Source: Tillus elongatus (taxonomy: Eukaryota > Arthropoda > Insecta > Coleoptera > Cleridae). From it: 64,000 bases of DNA. The stretch is taken from contig OZ023265.1 of NCBI GenBank assembly GCA_964006375.1, forward strand, positions 152,971,047-153,035,046. Direction: 5' to 3'. Below are positions 21,220 to 34,791 of this stretch, one piece after another. A program made the position numbers and the translations under genes. Every line of letters begins with the position of its first letter. Position 1 is the first letter of the stretch. The notes beneath the pieces are model-generated. The model saw nothing but the letters and a program-made list of their open reading frames with translations. It was not told the origin of the DNA and ran no database searches.

Positions 21220-22219
21220 TATATATGGTGGCCCATTGTTAACGCGCTGGCAGCCTTAGCTTCCAGGAAAAGATTTGGTCGAAAAAATCTAAAACACGTC
21301 AAGTTTGCTTGTAAGGGGGACAACTTTTGACGCAAAAAGTATAACCCAAACTTTACCCTTCTAAGCAAGGGATTCATCTCAGAAATTTTTTCAAATAGGT
21401 AAAGGGGTCATGTGATAACTCCTTGAAAAGAGATTTTGAGTCCCTATACATTGCTTTTTTATGTTTGAAATTCGGTCCATTCGTTTAAAAGATATTTTTG
21501 AAATATCACTAATGCATTTCCCGGGAAATTCTTAATGCTTGAGCGGGGTCTCACCAGCGTCCATTACAAAATAAACATGTTTTTAAAGGTTTGTCTATGT
21601 AATTTTTTCCCTCATCCCTCGTCCGCGCCCTTGCCGCCCTGATAGCACTGCAACCTTTGGCTTATTGTGCATTTGTCTATGTAATAGAGAGTCATTTAGA
21701 TTAAGGTGGAGAGGCGAATTACTCCTGAAATGCCTACAAATATTAGGCAAAAATTTTAACAAAATCTACACAATTGTATGGAAGTTGGTGGTGCTCAATT
21801 TGAACATTTAATCAACTAAAGTTTAATTCGTTGGTATATTGGTTTCTTGGTTTAATAGTACCATTGCTCCTAATTAGTTTTCACATCTACTTCAATACTA
21901 TGCTGAGTTTTTAAGTGAAACGGTTTAGTTTCTTAATTTCTCGGGAAACTCATTAGTAATATTTCAAAATTCCATATCTTCTAAACGAATAGACAAAATT
22001 TGAAAAATAAAGGAGCGGTGTATAGGAAATCAAAAGCTCTTTTCAGCGAGCAAAACTTTAAAGGATGACACCCCCGCTTAGGAGGGTAAAGTTTGGGCTA
22101 TACTTTTTACGTCAAAAGTTGTTCCCCTCACAAGCAAACTTGACGTGTTTCAGGTTTTTTTCGACAAAAACTTTTCCTGGCAGTTATGGCTGCTAGCTAG
22201 TTTTCAATGTGCCACGCTG

Positions 22220-22226
<7 letters not shown>
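21220..22226. mobile_element. Tc1/mariner-type element with about 300-bp inverted repeats and a transposase remnant
   Basis: The left arm from about 21228 (GGTGGCCCATTGTTAACG) and the right arm ending about 22220 pair over some 300 bases. Paired landmarks are TTCCAGGAAAAGATTTGG on the left, CTTTTCCTGGCAG on the right, and GACGTGTTTCAGG against the left ACACGTCAAG. The flanks are TA tracts on both sides. The only coding trace between the arms is a transposase C-terminus at 21695-21818. A block at 21605-21650 is shared inverted with 9634-9677. Confidence 0.82.
21695..21818 (+). pseudogene. Tc1/mariner transposase C-terminus
   Basis: Reads VERRITPEMPTNIRQKF, then NLHNCMEVGGAQFEHLIN and a stop. 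This is the same tail as at 13555-13690, here inside an element with inverted ends, so it identifies that element's class. The rest of the enzyme has been deleted. Confidence 0.72.

Positions 22227-22307
<81 letters not shown>
22224..22307. repeat. (TA)n microsatellite
   Basis: About 42 TA units adjoining the right end of the element at 21220-22226. Confidence 0.96.
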
Positions 22308-22308
<1 letters not shown>

Positions 22309-22384
22309 CAAAGGAAAATAAAATATTTGTATCATGTTTTTTAACGTCCACCTATTTCCACGAGTGCGGCCAGTAACCGACTCC

Positions 22385-22615
22385 AGGGAGGGGTTTCACC
22401 ATCCTTGAAAATATTGCCGAACCTGTTCCCTTTTGAATGTAGGACTGAACCTACAGACATTCAACTTGCTTTAACAATGCCAAAGCCTTAGTTGATGTTA
22501 CATTTACAGTATGTACTGAAAACAAAATGACGTTTCTACTGTCACTCGAACAGAGGATATTTGGCTTCAGAGGCATTTAAAGGCGTTCTTGCCACTGGAC
22601 TACCAACAACTGTAC
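22385..22615 (-). mobile_element. tRNA-derived SINE, stand-alone copy
   Basis: Matches the SINE part of the array units with an internal deletion (after CCCTTTTGAATG). Read on the minus strand, it opens TTGTTGGTAGTCCAGTGG, fitting the tRNA A-box consensus, and about 40 bases later has CTGTTCGAGTGACAG, fitting the B-box core GTTCGA. The rest has no tRNA similarity, as is usual for SINE bodies. It shows that the SINE exists independently of the array. Flanking duplications are not obvious. Confidence 0.72.
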
Positions 22616-22740
22616 AATAAATTAAGGAATAAATATCATTCAGTTTAAGAATTTGTTTAAAATGCTTGTGATTTGACTTTAATATTAATTACATAATGGG
22701 AGGGAATTACCTACATAATGAATAATATATGCAAATAATA

Positions 22741-22785
22741 AAAAAGTCTGAATGCAGCAATGACGTTATGCTAGCGAATTTTTTT
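22741..22785 (+). repeat. Core motif copy
   Basis: AAGTCTGAATGCAGCAATGA, CGTTATGCTAGCGAATTTTT. Lies 26 bases from a second copy in the same orientation. Confidence 0.75.
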
Positions 22786-22810
22786 ATAGAAATGATTTTT
22801 AATAAAAAAT

Positions 22811-22850
22811 TCGGGGCGCAGCAAGTGCGTTATGGTAACCAATTTTCATT
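22811..22850 (+). repeat. Core motif copy
   Basis: TCGGGGCGCAGCAAGTGCGT, TATGGTAACCAATTTTCATT. Tandem with the preceding copy. Confidence 0.78.
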
Positions 22851-24357
22851 AGTTTCAAATTTGTCTAACTCAATTTTCTGGAAACCCTGTGTTTTGGTTG
22901 AAACTAGAATTTAGAATTAGGTACGCCTAATTAAATGGCAAGCTCTACAAATAAATGCAGTTGCATATTGCTAGTGTTTGAAAATGTCTAAAAACTAAAC
23001 GTAAGTAATTCTAACTTTGATGTTTTATACCATGTTTTTAATTTACATAGAATAAAATGGCAAACACCAACTCTCTGCTATTCCCGATTGATTTATTTTA
23101 GTTTTTATGATAAAACCAGACGACGAAGCAGCTGAGGTCAACATAAAACACATTTCATTATGAAAAATGAATTTTCCAAACAGAAGGTAAAACTTGAAAT
23201 AGAACATCTGCAGCGCGGGCTTAAATTACAGTTTGAATATAGTTTTTCCATGACAACAAACATTCTGCCAATAACAAAAGTTCTGTTTTCTAATCTTTGT
23301 AAAACCTAAAGTTCATTTTCAATTACTCCTATAATATGTTTTACATTTGTTCAGTGTGCTTATATTTAGAACTTAAACGAATAACAAAAGTACTTGTAAT
23401 AAATTTTAAAACCTAACCCAAGACCAAAGTAAACTATAGTCTTCTTCAAAAGAGACAAGATCAAAAAGAATGACTAATTATTCGCTGTTTAAACAACTCC
23501 GGTATTTTCTATGCTTGTTTTTGACGTGTGGGAATTTCTTTTTTTTTTAATTAACACGTTTATATCCTTAGAACCCTTAGGCGGCCTTTCGGGCCCATTG
23601 TGTCTGAAGCCAATGGTCATTAGCTCGATTCTTCGTCGTCATTTCACTTTTGCAGTACACACTGTAAAATTATCAACCGCAGCTACAGGATTGTGTGTGT
23701 TGTGTGTGTAGGTGTGTATTTTGTTGGATTCTGGTTCGAGTTTAAGCTTTAAGTTGAATGTCTGCGCGCTCCGCCTTTTGATGGAAGCGTAAATTCGTGG
23801 ATTCCGTGTATCATAACATCAGTCTGCTTATTTAAAACAAGGCAGTTGATGTACTATATGTACTTTTTTTAATCTCTAAAGCTGCAAAAAAGTCACGTTT
23901 CGCTTGTCGTTACATTTGATGAATTTATGCTTCTTACAGACTTTAGTTTTTAATTAAATATATCAAACTCAATACGTTTACCTGTATTAAACATAGGTAT
24001 AGTAATGTAATAAGTTAATGTATGCCGATATTTTCGTTACACACGGTTGTGCATAAGTAACGCTAGAATGTCATAACTTTTAAACCGAAAGAGACATCGG
24101 ACTCAAAATATGTACGGTTACATAACAGGTTATAGCGACTATTTGGTGGTATTATCGATAATTTCTAAAGCACTTATTAAATAGCAACAGGGGTCATGCG
24201 ACACGTTTTTGGAAAGCGTATTCAGGGTACTTTTTGATGGTATTAACTATTTATTTGAGAAAATAGCAATTGCTCTTTTGTAGAACATGCTCAAACTGAG
24301 CCTCTTGGACTCGTTGACAAAAGTAAAACCTCTTGTCCAACTGATTGCAGTGAACCG
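22851..24357. other. No gene recognised
   Basis: AT-rich, with a short GC-richer patch (about 23570-23660, with a TG-rich run at 23690-23715). The frame at 23511-23711 has no recognisable domain. No TIR pair could be fixed for the transposase that follows. Confidence 0.45.
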
Positions 24358-25150
24358 TTAAGCACTTGTTAAAAGGCCATTACAATTCGGTCTCGAAACT
24401 GTTCCAAATTCGTATTCCAAACGTTGGAAGCAACGCTTTTTAAATGTCCCAAAGAAAAAATCGAGTGGAGACAAATCTGAAAACCTAGCTGGCGACTCAA
24501 TGGCACCTCTTCTGCATATCCATCGGTTAGGAAATGCTACTTTAACGTATATCTTTACCTCTCGAATGAGATGAGGTGGGGCGCCATCTTGTTGGAAGTA
24601 GACATTTGGGAAATTATTTTGAAACAATTCTCTGACACGGGCCATAATAACTTCCTCGTAATAATCTTATATAGCATTGACCTGTTAAAGCTCCTTCAAA
24701 GAAGAAAGGTCCAATTATATGATGACTTAACAATTCCGGCCCATACGTCCAGTTTTTGAGGATATTGGGTATGAATTTCTTCCATATGATGCGGCTACTG
24801 TCAAACTAATATCGACAATTGTGTTTATTTACACTAGCAGCGTAGTTTAAAAAATCTCAATTTTGTTATTATTTGTTCACAAAATTCGATTCTTCTATTA
24901 AAATCATCTGCAAAAACTTGTTGCAGTTTATGAACCTTTTAAGAAAAATACCTTTACCGATGCAAAATACGCTTTACAGAACGTCTAGAGATATCGTTGG
25001 TTCTAGCAAGTTCCAATGCAGATTTTTTGAGACTTTCGTCTTGTATAGCAAGCAATACATCCAGCGTGTTTTCGTCAGAAGTAGCAGTTACAGGGCTGCC
25101 GGACAAATAAATCACTTATTTGAGAAACTCCATAAGTCATAAAGATCAAG
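24358..25150 (-). pseudogene. Tc1/mariner (IS630-type) transposase pseudogene
   Basis: Read from 25150 downwards: TSDENTLDVLLAIQDESLKK and LARTNDISRRSVKRILH (helix-turn-helix), then a frameshift, VHKLQQVFADDFNRRIEFCE, a gap over the first catalytic region, LDVWAGIVKSS, then the open frame 24645-24358 with YFQQDGAPPHLIREV (second aspartate), FPNRWICRRGAIESPARF and SDLSPLDFFFGTFKKR (third catalytic aspartate). At least two frameshifts and several stops. N-terminal variants and the C-terminal tail are lost. The CICRRG-type spacing and wording differ from the array's transposase, so this is a separate family. Confidence 0.86.
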
Positions 25151-25379
25151 TTTTGAGAAAACTAAGAAAAACTGTTTTATTTGCTTTGGAATTTTGTCAG
25201 CCATTCTTTTGTTTTTTATTGTAATAAGGTGGTCCAAATGTATATATTTACGCAATGTTTATTAAAATCAAAATAATAAAATGGCGACAAAATGAGTTTA
25301 AAATATATCGACTCAAAGGGTTTCTCAAATAAACAGGCAATTATTAAAAAAGAAGGCTAAGAACAATGCAAAAATACAT

Positions 25380-25700
25380 TTATTTCAAAATTCTGCAAGG
25401 CAATAACTTTTACCATAATAATAGTACGTCAGACTCGCAATTTTAAACGTCAAAATTGGCAATGTTTAGGCAAAGAACGTGAAACAATTACGTATTTTGA
25501 AAAGAAAATGTTGCAATAAGGGTGTTCTGCGAACCCTTAAGTTTCAGATTCAACCGTCATTGCCCTTCATTTTACTAAAATATTTACATACAATTAATTT
25601 CAAATAGACCCTTTCTCTGATGCTTTGGCTGTCGGTTTAGTTAAGTTGATGCTTTCGCTGTAGGTTTAGTGAAGTTTATGGTTTAATGGTCTATAATTTT
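25380..25700 (+). repeat. Dispersed repeat family V, copy 1
   Basis: Recurs in the same orientation at 63590-63830. Shared stretches include GTCAAAATTGGCAATGTTTA, CTTAAGTTTCAGATT, TTAATTTCAAATAGACC and TTTAATGGTCTATAATTTTT. No coding frame. Confidence 0.7.
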
Positions 25701-25780
25701 TTTTGCTACTTTCCGTAGAATAAATTCGTTAATGCATTTTTGCTTTTTTTTATCGAAATATGATGCGTTTGTAAGAAAAA

Positions 25781-26650
25781 AAAATCTGGACACAGTAAGT
25801 GCGTTTTGGTAATGAATTTTCGGTAAATTTGCAGTTTAGCTCCCAAACGCTTTTCAAAAAACTCTTTTCAGAAACCTGCCTAGGGCCTCCCCTGGATCCA
25901 CAAACCCCAATAAATTTTCTTGTTCACACACCCCCAAGGAAGTTACGGGACCAGGAGTGATTAGGGTTGCTGGGCGGGGTAGGTAGTAAAAAGGAAATAT
26001 GAGCAGAAAATTAGAATAAAACGGGCTTGAAAGCTGTCTTTTTCACATCTTGAAGCCATATTACCCTTAAACCCTGCCTACGCGGCACGGCACCCATATC
26101 CCCCAGGTGCCGTAACTTCCTTGGCGGGTAGAAACAAGAATTTTTTTGTGGTTTATGCATTGAGGGTGGTTGTATGCACACGAGGGGAAGGAAAGTCCCC
26201 ACGACAAAGCACACCCCCCACCGCCCCTGCCACAAGTCTAATCGGGGTTGTCTGCTTCGTCGTAGGCATTTTCCTCCCCCCCCCCCGTGTGCATACAATC
26301 ACCCTCGTTGCATAAACCACAAGAAAAACTTCTTGTTCATACCCCCCAAGGAAGTTACTTGACCTGGGGCAAATAGGGGTGCTGTGCGGGGTAGCAGGGT
26401 TTAATGGGGATATGGCTTCAAGCATTTTTCAAGCACTTTTCCTGGCATTTTCTGCTCATATTTCCTTTTTACTACCTACCCCGCCCAGCACCCCTATTCA
26501 TTCCCAGTCCCGTAACCTCGTTGGGGGGTGTGAACACGAAATTTTTCTTGTGGTTTGTGCATCCAGGTGGGGTCATAGTAATGTTTCTGAAAACAATTTT
26601 TTGAAAAGCGTTCGGGAGCTAATCTGAAAATTTACCGAATTTTCATTATA
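25781..26650. repeat. GC-rich fold-back element (nested palindromes)
   Basis: Outer arms: about 25815-26025 pairs with about 26420-26645 (AAGGAAATATGAGCAGAAAA against TTTTCTGCTCATATTTCCTT; TAGCTCCCAAACGC against GCGTTCGGGAGCTA). Inside, a second pair (TTATGCATTGAGGGTGGTTG against CCCTCGTTGCATAAAC) surrounds a run of 12 or so C near 26278. The block CCCCAAGGAAGTTAC appears four times, two in each orientation. A core motif copy (CTGGACACAGTAAGTGCGTT) starts the element at 25781. The open frames at 26011-26604 on both strands are by-products of the symmetry. Confidence 0.85.
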
Positions 26651-26844
26651 TCCTTCAAATTTCAATAACTCAATTTGCTATTAACGTAAGCTTTGTTGGT
26701 TAGAAAACCAACATTTAAGTTTATTTTTGTATATTTTCAAACCATAAGTAATTTTGATAAAATATAGTACATTGTTTCTACTACATAGGCTATACCGATA
26801 ATTAGATTGATGCCTGCTCGCATTTGTTATTAAAAACATTTTTA

Positions 26845-26889
26845 TGGAAATTCACTTCCATAACACACTTGCTGCATCCAGACTTTTTA
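26845..26889 (-). repeat. Core motif copy
   Basis: GAAATTCACTTCCATAACAC, ACTTGCTGCATCCAGACTTT. First of three same-strand copies within 330 bases. Confidence 0.78.
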
Positions 26890-27021
26890 AAAATGTTTAT
26901 ATATTTTCAAGCAATAAAGTTATTTCGATGAAATATGGTACATTGTTTCTACTATATAGGCCATCAAGTTTGATGCCTGCTTACATCAAAGAAAGACATT
27001 TGCTATTAAAAATATTTTTAA

Positions 27022-27062
27022 AGAAATTCGCTACCATAACGCACTTGCTGCGTCCAGACTTT
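27022..27062 (-). repeat. Core motif copy (consensus-like)
   Basis: GAAATTCGCTACCATAACGC, ACTTGCTGCGTCCAGACTTT. It is preceded by about 100 bases (ATGAAATATGGTACATTGTT and on) that also precede the 56513 copy, so the element extends well beyond the motif. Confidence 0.85.
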
Positions 27063-27125
27063 GTATTTCTTTCAACTTTTATTAACATTTTAACCAACAA
27101 TTATTTGACTGAAACCCATTCTTAT

Positions 27126-27170
27126 AAAAATTTGCTACCATAACCCATTTGCTCTATCCGGACTTTTTTA
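27126..27170 (-). repeat. Core motif copy (diverged)
   Basis: AAAAATTTGCTACCATAACC, CATTTGCTCTATCCGGACTT. Third of the cluster. Confidence 0.7.

Positions 27171-30306
<3,136 letters not shown>

Positions 30307-30381
<75 letters not shown>
30307..30381. repeat. (TA)n microsatellite
   Basis: About 37 TA units between the right end of the transposon and a family X tail. Confidence 0.96.
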
Positions 30382-30384
<3 letters not shown>

Positions 30385-30500
30385 ATATTGAAATTGAAAC
30401 TGACCCCGGATGTGGGTTCTAGGGGTCCTACTTCGAGCTCGTTTAAAAAAAATTTTTAAATTGAAAAGTCTCCATACGTGATTTTTTTCTACGAAAATTA
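30382..30500 (+). repeat. Family X tail, copy after (TA)n
   Basis: AAACTGACCCCGGATGTGGG then TTCTAGGGGTCCTACTTCGA, then a Y-rich decay. The same block follows (TA)n at 34003, 60407 and 62246. Confidence 0.78.
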
Positions 30501-30625
30501 ACTAAAAAAAATTATAAAAATTATCAGCTTAAATTCAGCAATCACTCAAGTTTTTATGGAAGTTAGGTTAGATTGTGAGTGGTCCATATCGGTCCCTCCA
30601 CCGCGACCATAAAGTCTATTGTGGC

Positions 30626-30643
30626 TAGGTTAGGTTAGGTTAG
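30626..30643 (+). repeat. Short TTAGG tract
   Basis: AGGTTAGGTTAGGTTAGA holds three to four TTAGG units, the canonical insect telomere repeat. It is far too short to be a telomere. Such interstitial tracts are common in insect DNA. Confidence 0.6.
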
Positions 30644-30710
30644 ATAAGTTACTCAAGTAGTTCAATGGAAGCATTGCTAATTAACTTAACTAACGACAAA
30701 AACGAATAGA

Positions 30711-30750
30711 GTGTGGACGCAAAAATTGCGTTTTGATAGCAAATTTTCAG
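30711..30750 (+). repeat. Core motif copy (diverged)
   Basis: GTGTGGACGCAAAAATTGCG, TTTTGATAGCAAATTTTCAG. Confidence 0.65.
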
Positions 30751-30838
30751 AAGATCTTTCAAATTTTAATAACTTAATTTTTAAATAATTTTGAACCTTT
30801 CATTTTTGTATACTTGTATAGCAGAGTTTTTATAAGGG

Positions 30839-30840
<2 letters not shown>

Positions 30841-30911
<71 letters not shown>
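30841..30911. repeat. (TA)n microsatellite
   Basis: About 35 TA units. Confidence 0.96.
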
Positions 30912-30915
<4 letters not shown>

Positions 30916-31606
30916 TGCGTACCAAATTTCATTGAAAAATATTCTGGGTATGTAATCATTATGAATATGGTATCTAAAAAAAAAAAAAAAAGAAAGCAAT
31001 AACTTAAAGTTTCAAATTTATTTCTTTCCATTTTAAATTATGTAATATCTGCACTGGTCTTAGTCATTTTAGTATTTATTTACATCTTTACCTATAAATG
31101 ATTTATTAAAGGTTATCTCACATGTGTTTACAGTGGCACAGAGGTCAACAGTAATTTGGTATTTTCTTTTGTTCTATTTTCGTTTTTGTGTTTTCCCGTT
31201 GGATTTAATTAACTTCACAGTTATCACCGAACCGGCTGTATATGTGTATTTTACAGCATAAGTTTCCACTATTCCTTGGAATACTTTGGAAAGTACAAAT
31301 TAAAAATTTTATGGTCTTAAATATAGAAAACTATTAAACTCTTCTTGTTATCTGACAGTGAAGTCATTGGCTATTGTTATTTAACTGGTGGTATCTTCAG
31401 AATTCCTTATCATGTTTCCCCTATTATCGAAGAATTCATTTTTTGTAGAGGCGATAAACATAATTTTTTCTCTTCTTAACATTTCTACATTTTTAATAGC
31501 TAGTTTACGTAGAAAAATCTATAATGAGGAGACCTCGACTTTTAAATTAAAAATTCTTCAAATGAGAGTGAACTCACCGTAGAACCCACATTCGGGGTGA
31601 GTTTTA

Positions 31607-31609
<3 letters not shown>
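30912..31609. other. No gene recognised
   Basis: AT-rich, with no open frame above 65 codons and no clear repeat. Just before the next (TA)n, 'gtagaacccacattcgggg' is a reversed family X tail. Confidence 0.45.

Positions 31610-31674
<65 letters not shown>
31610..31674. repeat. (TA)n microsatellite
   Basis: About 32 TA units. The left flank is a reversed family X tail (AACCCACATTCGGGGTGAG). Confidence 0.95.
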
Positions 31675-31676
<2 letters not shown>

Positions 31677-31782
31677 ATTTTTATATTTATATGTATCACA
31701 TCGATAACTAAAAAAATAATAGATCGATTTTGATGACGTTTAGTAGTTACCTTTCTTTTGTAAATGGCTTGGAAGAGTCCGT

Positions 31783-32220
31783 TAGAAAAGAAAATTTGGC
31801 TAGTTTTTCCAGGAAAATTTTGGGTTTTACTTTCACAAAAAAAATGTATTTTTGAAAATAACAAAACATTGACAACTAAACTTGGTATGCCAGTATATAT
31901 TATGTAACGTATCGTAGTCGAGTTCTCCAAGTTAAAAGGAAAGCAGTTGTAAAAATACCCAATAAAAATATTGGGTGCAACTGGGGGTCAGCTGAGGGCA
32001 CAACACCAAAACATTGTGTGTGGTAAACAAAATTTACTAAATATTGCAAGCAAAGATTCTTGGTGCAAGAAGTCTCAGATAAATAACTTTGAAAATTTTG
32101 TAGTCTTTCTTCTGAAAATGCCAAAGTAATGATTTGAAACGATAAAACTGGTGATTTATAAGCAAATATTTTAGAACTGATACGTTCTATAAGTGGCAAA
32201 TATTGCATAAAATGCATTTA
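31783..32220 (+). repeat. Dispersed repeat family W, copy 1
   Basis: Matches 55120-55450 in the same orientation: TTGGGTTTTACTTTC, GAAAATAACAAAACATTGAC, CAACTAAACTTGGTATGCC, TGGGTGCAACTGGGGGTCAG and 'attgtgtgtggtaaacaaaa'. In the second copy the segment lies just downstream of a tRNA-like SINE head. No coding frame. The minus-strand frames here are incidental. Confidence 0.72.
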
Positions 32221-32382
32221 GCAAGGTCGTAGATTTATGTTATAACTACCACTCTTTTTTATTTGATTTAAATATTTCCAAAAAAATTAGAATAGACAGT
32301 AGAAATAGCTCAGGACCGTAGAAAATTTACATACGACCTTATGTGCTTGTGGTCAGGAAATATACCACACTACACATCGCAT

Positions 32383-32450
32383 GTTCTGTAGATCCGAGTG
32401 GTAAATTCAACTAGTCTTCCAACGCGGGTTCAAATCTCAGTGTTGGCATC
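32383..32450 (+). mobile_element. tRNA-like SINE head (degenerate, glycine-type)
   Basis: CCGAGTGGTAAATTC resembles a tRNA D-arm, CTTCCAA resembles a glycine UCC anticodon loop, and GCGGGTTCAAATCTC is close to the B-box. It is followed by GTTGGCATC and a T-run. The acceptor stem is not closed and the arm between is shortened, so this is a pseudo-tRNA or SINE relic, not a working tRNA. Confidence 0.55.
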
Positions 32451-33002
32451 ATTTTTTTTTATAGATTTTTTTAGTTTTATCTGAATAAATTGTGTAATTT
32501 TAATCAAACTCTTAACGAATGTTGTAAAAAAATTCACAAATGAAGAGATGTGGACTTTTAAGGCTTTTATTTCAATTTTAATAGTAGGTTTTTTGTTGTT
32601 GTCCTAACTTAGCAAAGCTGTTCCATATTTAATATAGGACGTGGAAACTTTTTCTGTTGATTTACAAGTGATTTTTTTGGTCTCTGCACACAGCTTGGCT
32701 TTATACAGCATTGCCAGGTATTTTTTTTTCTGTGAAGCCACAAAGCCTTTACGTCTGTATCTATATCAAATTGTATAATTTTTAAATTATTTTATTAACT
32801 TAACTTCTTGTACAAACTTTTTTTGAGTTAGCAGATTTTCTTTAAAAATTTTTTTAGGAAAGGGTATGGTCATTTTACATTGGGTTTTGGGATGACCACT
32901 TTTTTTAGCGACCACAAATAAAACTAGCATACTTTGATATTACCTCATACAACATATGTAATAGTGGCAAAAAAAGATTTCAAAAGTGCATGGGAGCAGA
33001 GA
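32451..33002. other. No gene recognised
   Basis: Poly-T-rich sequence without frames or repeats that I could match elsewhere in the window. Confidence 0.45.
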
Positions 33003-33720
33003 TATACAGGGTGATTCATCAGGTGAGCGACATTCATATCTCGGTAACTATGGCAACTAGAGCTTCGGGGAAAGAACTGTTCGAAAGGTTTTTCAAGTAC
33101 AATTCAGATTATCTTTTTTATGGGGGTGATTTGGTGAAAATTGACTTTTTTCTGGTTAAAACTCAAATCATATAACGTTTCAGGATTTGTTTATTAGAAA
33201 ACTGGTATTTTATGCTGAAATTAGATTAGGGGTCAAATGTGTGGGGGTGAAATATCGGTTGCAGAAATTTCGAAACTTGTTCTACTAAAAAACATATAGA
33301 AAACTTGAGTTTGTAACGATTTTTTTTGTCTGTCCGTCTGTTGGTCTGTCGATCTATCGGCCTGTGCGTCTGTCTGTTAGTAGGCGCAAAACTTTCGAAC
33401 AAATTCTGATGTCATCTTCTAATTTGATATCCAGTTATCACCCGACAAAGGAGCGCTTCGAGTTGTTTTTGAGTAAGATCGTTTTAGAATGTAGGGGATA
33501 ATGAGGGGTGATTTTGTGAAAATTGTAATTTTTTAGTTAAAACTCTAGTAATATGACGTTTCAGAATTTTATGGTTACAGCAATACGAATATTTACTTTG
33601 TGGTCAAGTCATGGGCCCTAAATTCATCTCATGAGAATGACTTTCTGAGTAGAGTAGATTATCACAGCTATGTGGAAATTATGATTCAATTTGCAACACT
33701 ATTTTTTCATAGAAAAGGTG
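33003..33720 (+). repeat. Unclassified repeat beginning TACAGGGTGATTCATCAGG
   Basis: It opens with an ACAGGGTGATTC terminus like that at 11078. It holds two direct copies of a roughly 70-bp block (33121-33190 and 33504-33575, sharing GTGAAAATTG, TTAAAACTC and ACGTTTCAG) and a GTCT-rich run at 33327-33383. No coding frame. Confidence 0.6.
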
Positions 33721-33762
33721 TGAATTTTCGGAAAAAAATAGTAGTTGATTTGTGTGAAAGTT

Positions 33763-33798
33763 TGCTTGCAGCTACGTTTGCTACGTCCAGACTTTTTG
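33763..33798 (-). repeat. Core motif copy
   Basis: GCAGCTACGTTTGCTACGTC then CAGACTTTTTG. Lies 23 bases from the following copy, pointing towards it. Confidence 0.7.
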
Positions 33799-33820
33799 TG
33801 GCTTAGAAAGTCACTGTTGA

Positions 33821-33866
33821 TAAAAGTCTGGACGCAGCAAGTGAGTTATTGTAGTGAATTTTTATA
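33821..33866 (+). repeat. Core motif copy
   Basis: TAAAAGTCTGGACGCAGCAA, GTGAGTTATTGTAGTGAATT. With the copy at 33763-33798, two element ends lie back to back. Confidence 0.8.
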
Positions 33867-33909
33867 AAAATTATCTGGCACCAAACATTTTTTGAGTTAT
33901 CGGTGTATG

Positions 33910-33913
<4 letters not shown>

Positions 33914-34002
<89 letters not shown>
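33914..34002. repeat. (TA)n microsatellite
   Basis: About 44 TA units, preceded by GAGTTATCGGTGTATGTATG and followed by a family X tail, which is the usual family X order. Confidence 0.97.
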
Positions 34003-34006
<4 letters not shown>

Positions 34007-34150
34007 CTGACCCCGGATATGGGTTCTGGGGCCCTATTTCACGGTCATTTGAAGAAACTTTGTCAGAATTCAAAACTTGGGATCCCACCATTAGTGATTT
34101 TTTTCTACGAAAATTTATTAAAACGACGGATTTTAAATAAAGAATCGAAT
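34003..34150 (+). repeat. Family X tail
   Basis: AAACTGACCCCGGATATGGG, TTCTGGGGCCCTATTTCACG, then 'cattagtgatttttttctac', matching the copy after 30382. Confidence 0.8.
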
Positions 34151-34195
34151 AATAAATAACAGTGACTAAATTATATGCTAATTGAAATATCTCCA

Positions 34196-34199
<4 letters not shown>

Positions 34200-34286
<87 letters not shown>
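34200..34286. repeat. (TA)n microsatellite
   Basis: About 43 TA units. Target of the adjacent hAT-like insertion. Confidence 0.96.
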
Positions 34287-34287
<1 letters not shown>

Positions 34288-34472
34288 CAGGGGCGGCTCC
34301 TCAATAAATGCGCCTGTGCTCGCGCACTGCGGGGAAAAATAATATTTTTGCTATGCTATATTTTAATAAATGTTTATTTTTTTACCTCCTGTATTCTACA
34401 CAAACAAAATTAGTATATCGAGGATCGCAGAGTCGGCAGTCATTAATACAGAATCAGAAGTAGTATAGTGTG

Positions 34473-34791
34473 TTAATGATTGCCGACGTTATATACATCC
34501 ATATACACAGTCCTGCGTCGGTGTGTATTTTGCGACGCTCTACCTAAATGGGAAACTTCAATACGAAATGATTGACTATCTTCGTCAAAAACGACTGAAT
34601 AAGCAATCCCGTTGTGCGCTTTGAAATTCCACACTTGCAGCACAGCATAATAAGACACAGCACTGAATCTTATAGGGCGGCCCTTTGATGTTGTGAGAAT
34701 AGAATATTTGACCTTGCCCACATCGCTCCAGCTTAACGGACCAGGGTGGGACTTGGCATACAGTTCTCGAATCACAGGCGTCATCGCTCAT
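34473..34791 (-). other. Unrecognised open frames inside the hAT-like element
   Basis: Two overlapping frames start near 34784-34791. The longer (103 codons, beginning MTPVIRELYAKSH) contains LSWSDVGKVKYSILTTSKG. I do not recognise either. The base composition is visibly less AT-rich than its surroundings, so it could be a remnant of the element's own gene or a captured host exon. I give no function. Confidence 0.35.

Noticed and set aside
26011..26627. Several overlapping 60-95 codon frames in the GC-rich fold-back
   Set aside because: They overlap in up to four frames on both strands and mirror each other, as expected from the palindrome. No domain seen.
30626..30643. Chromosome end (telomere)
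   Set aside because: Only three to four units, embedded in ordinary repeat DNA on both sides.
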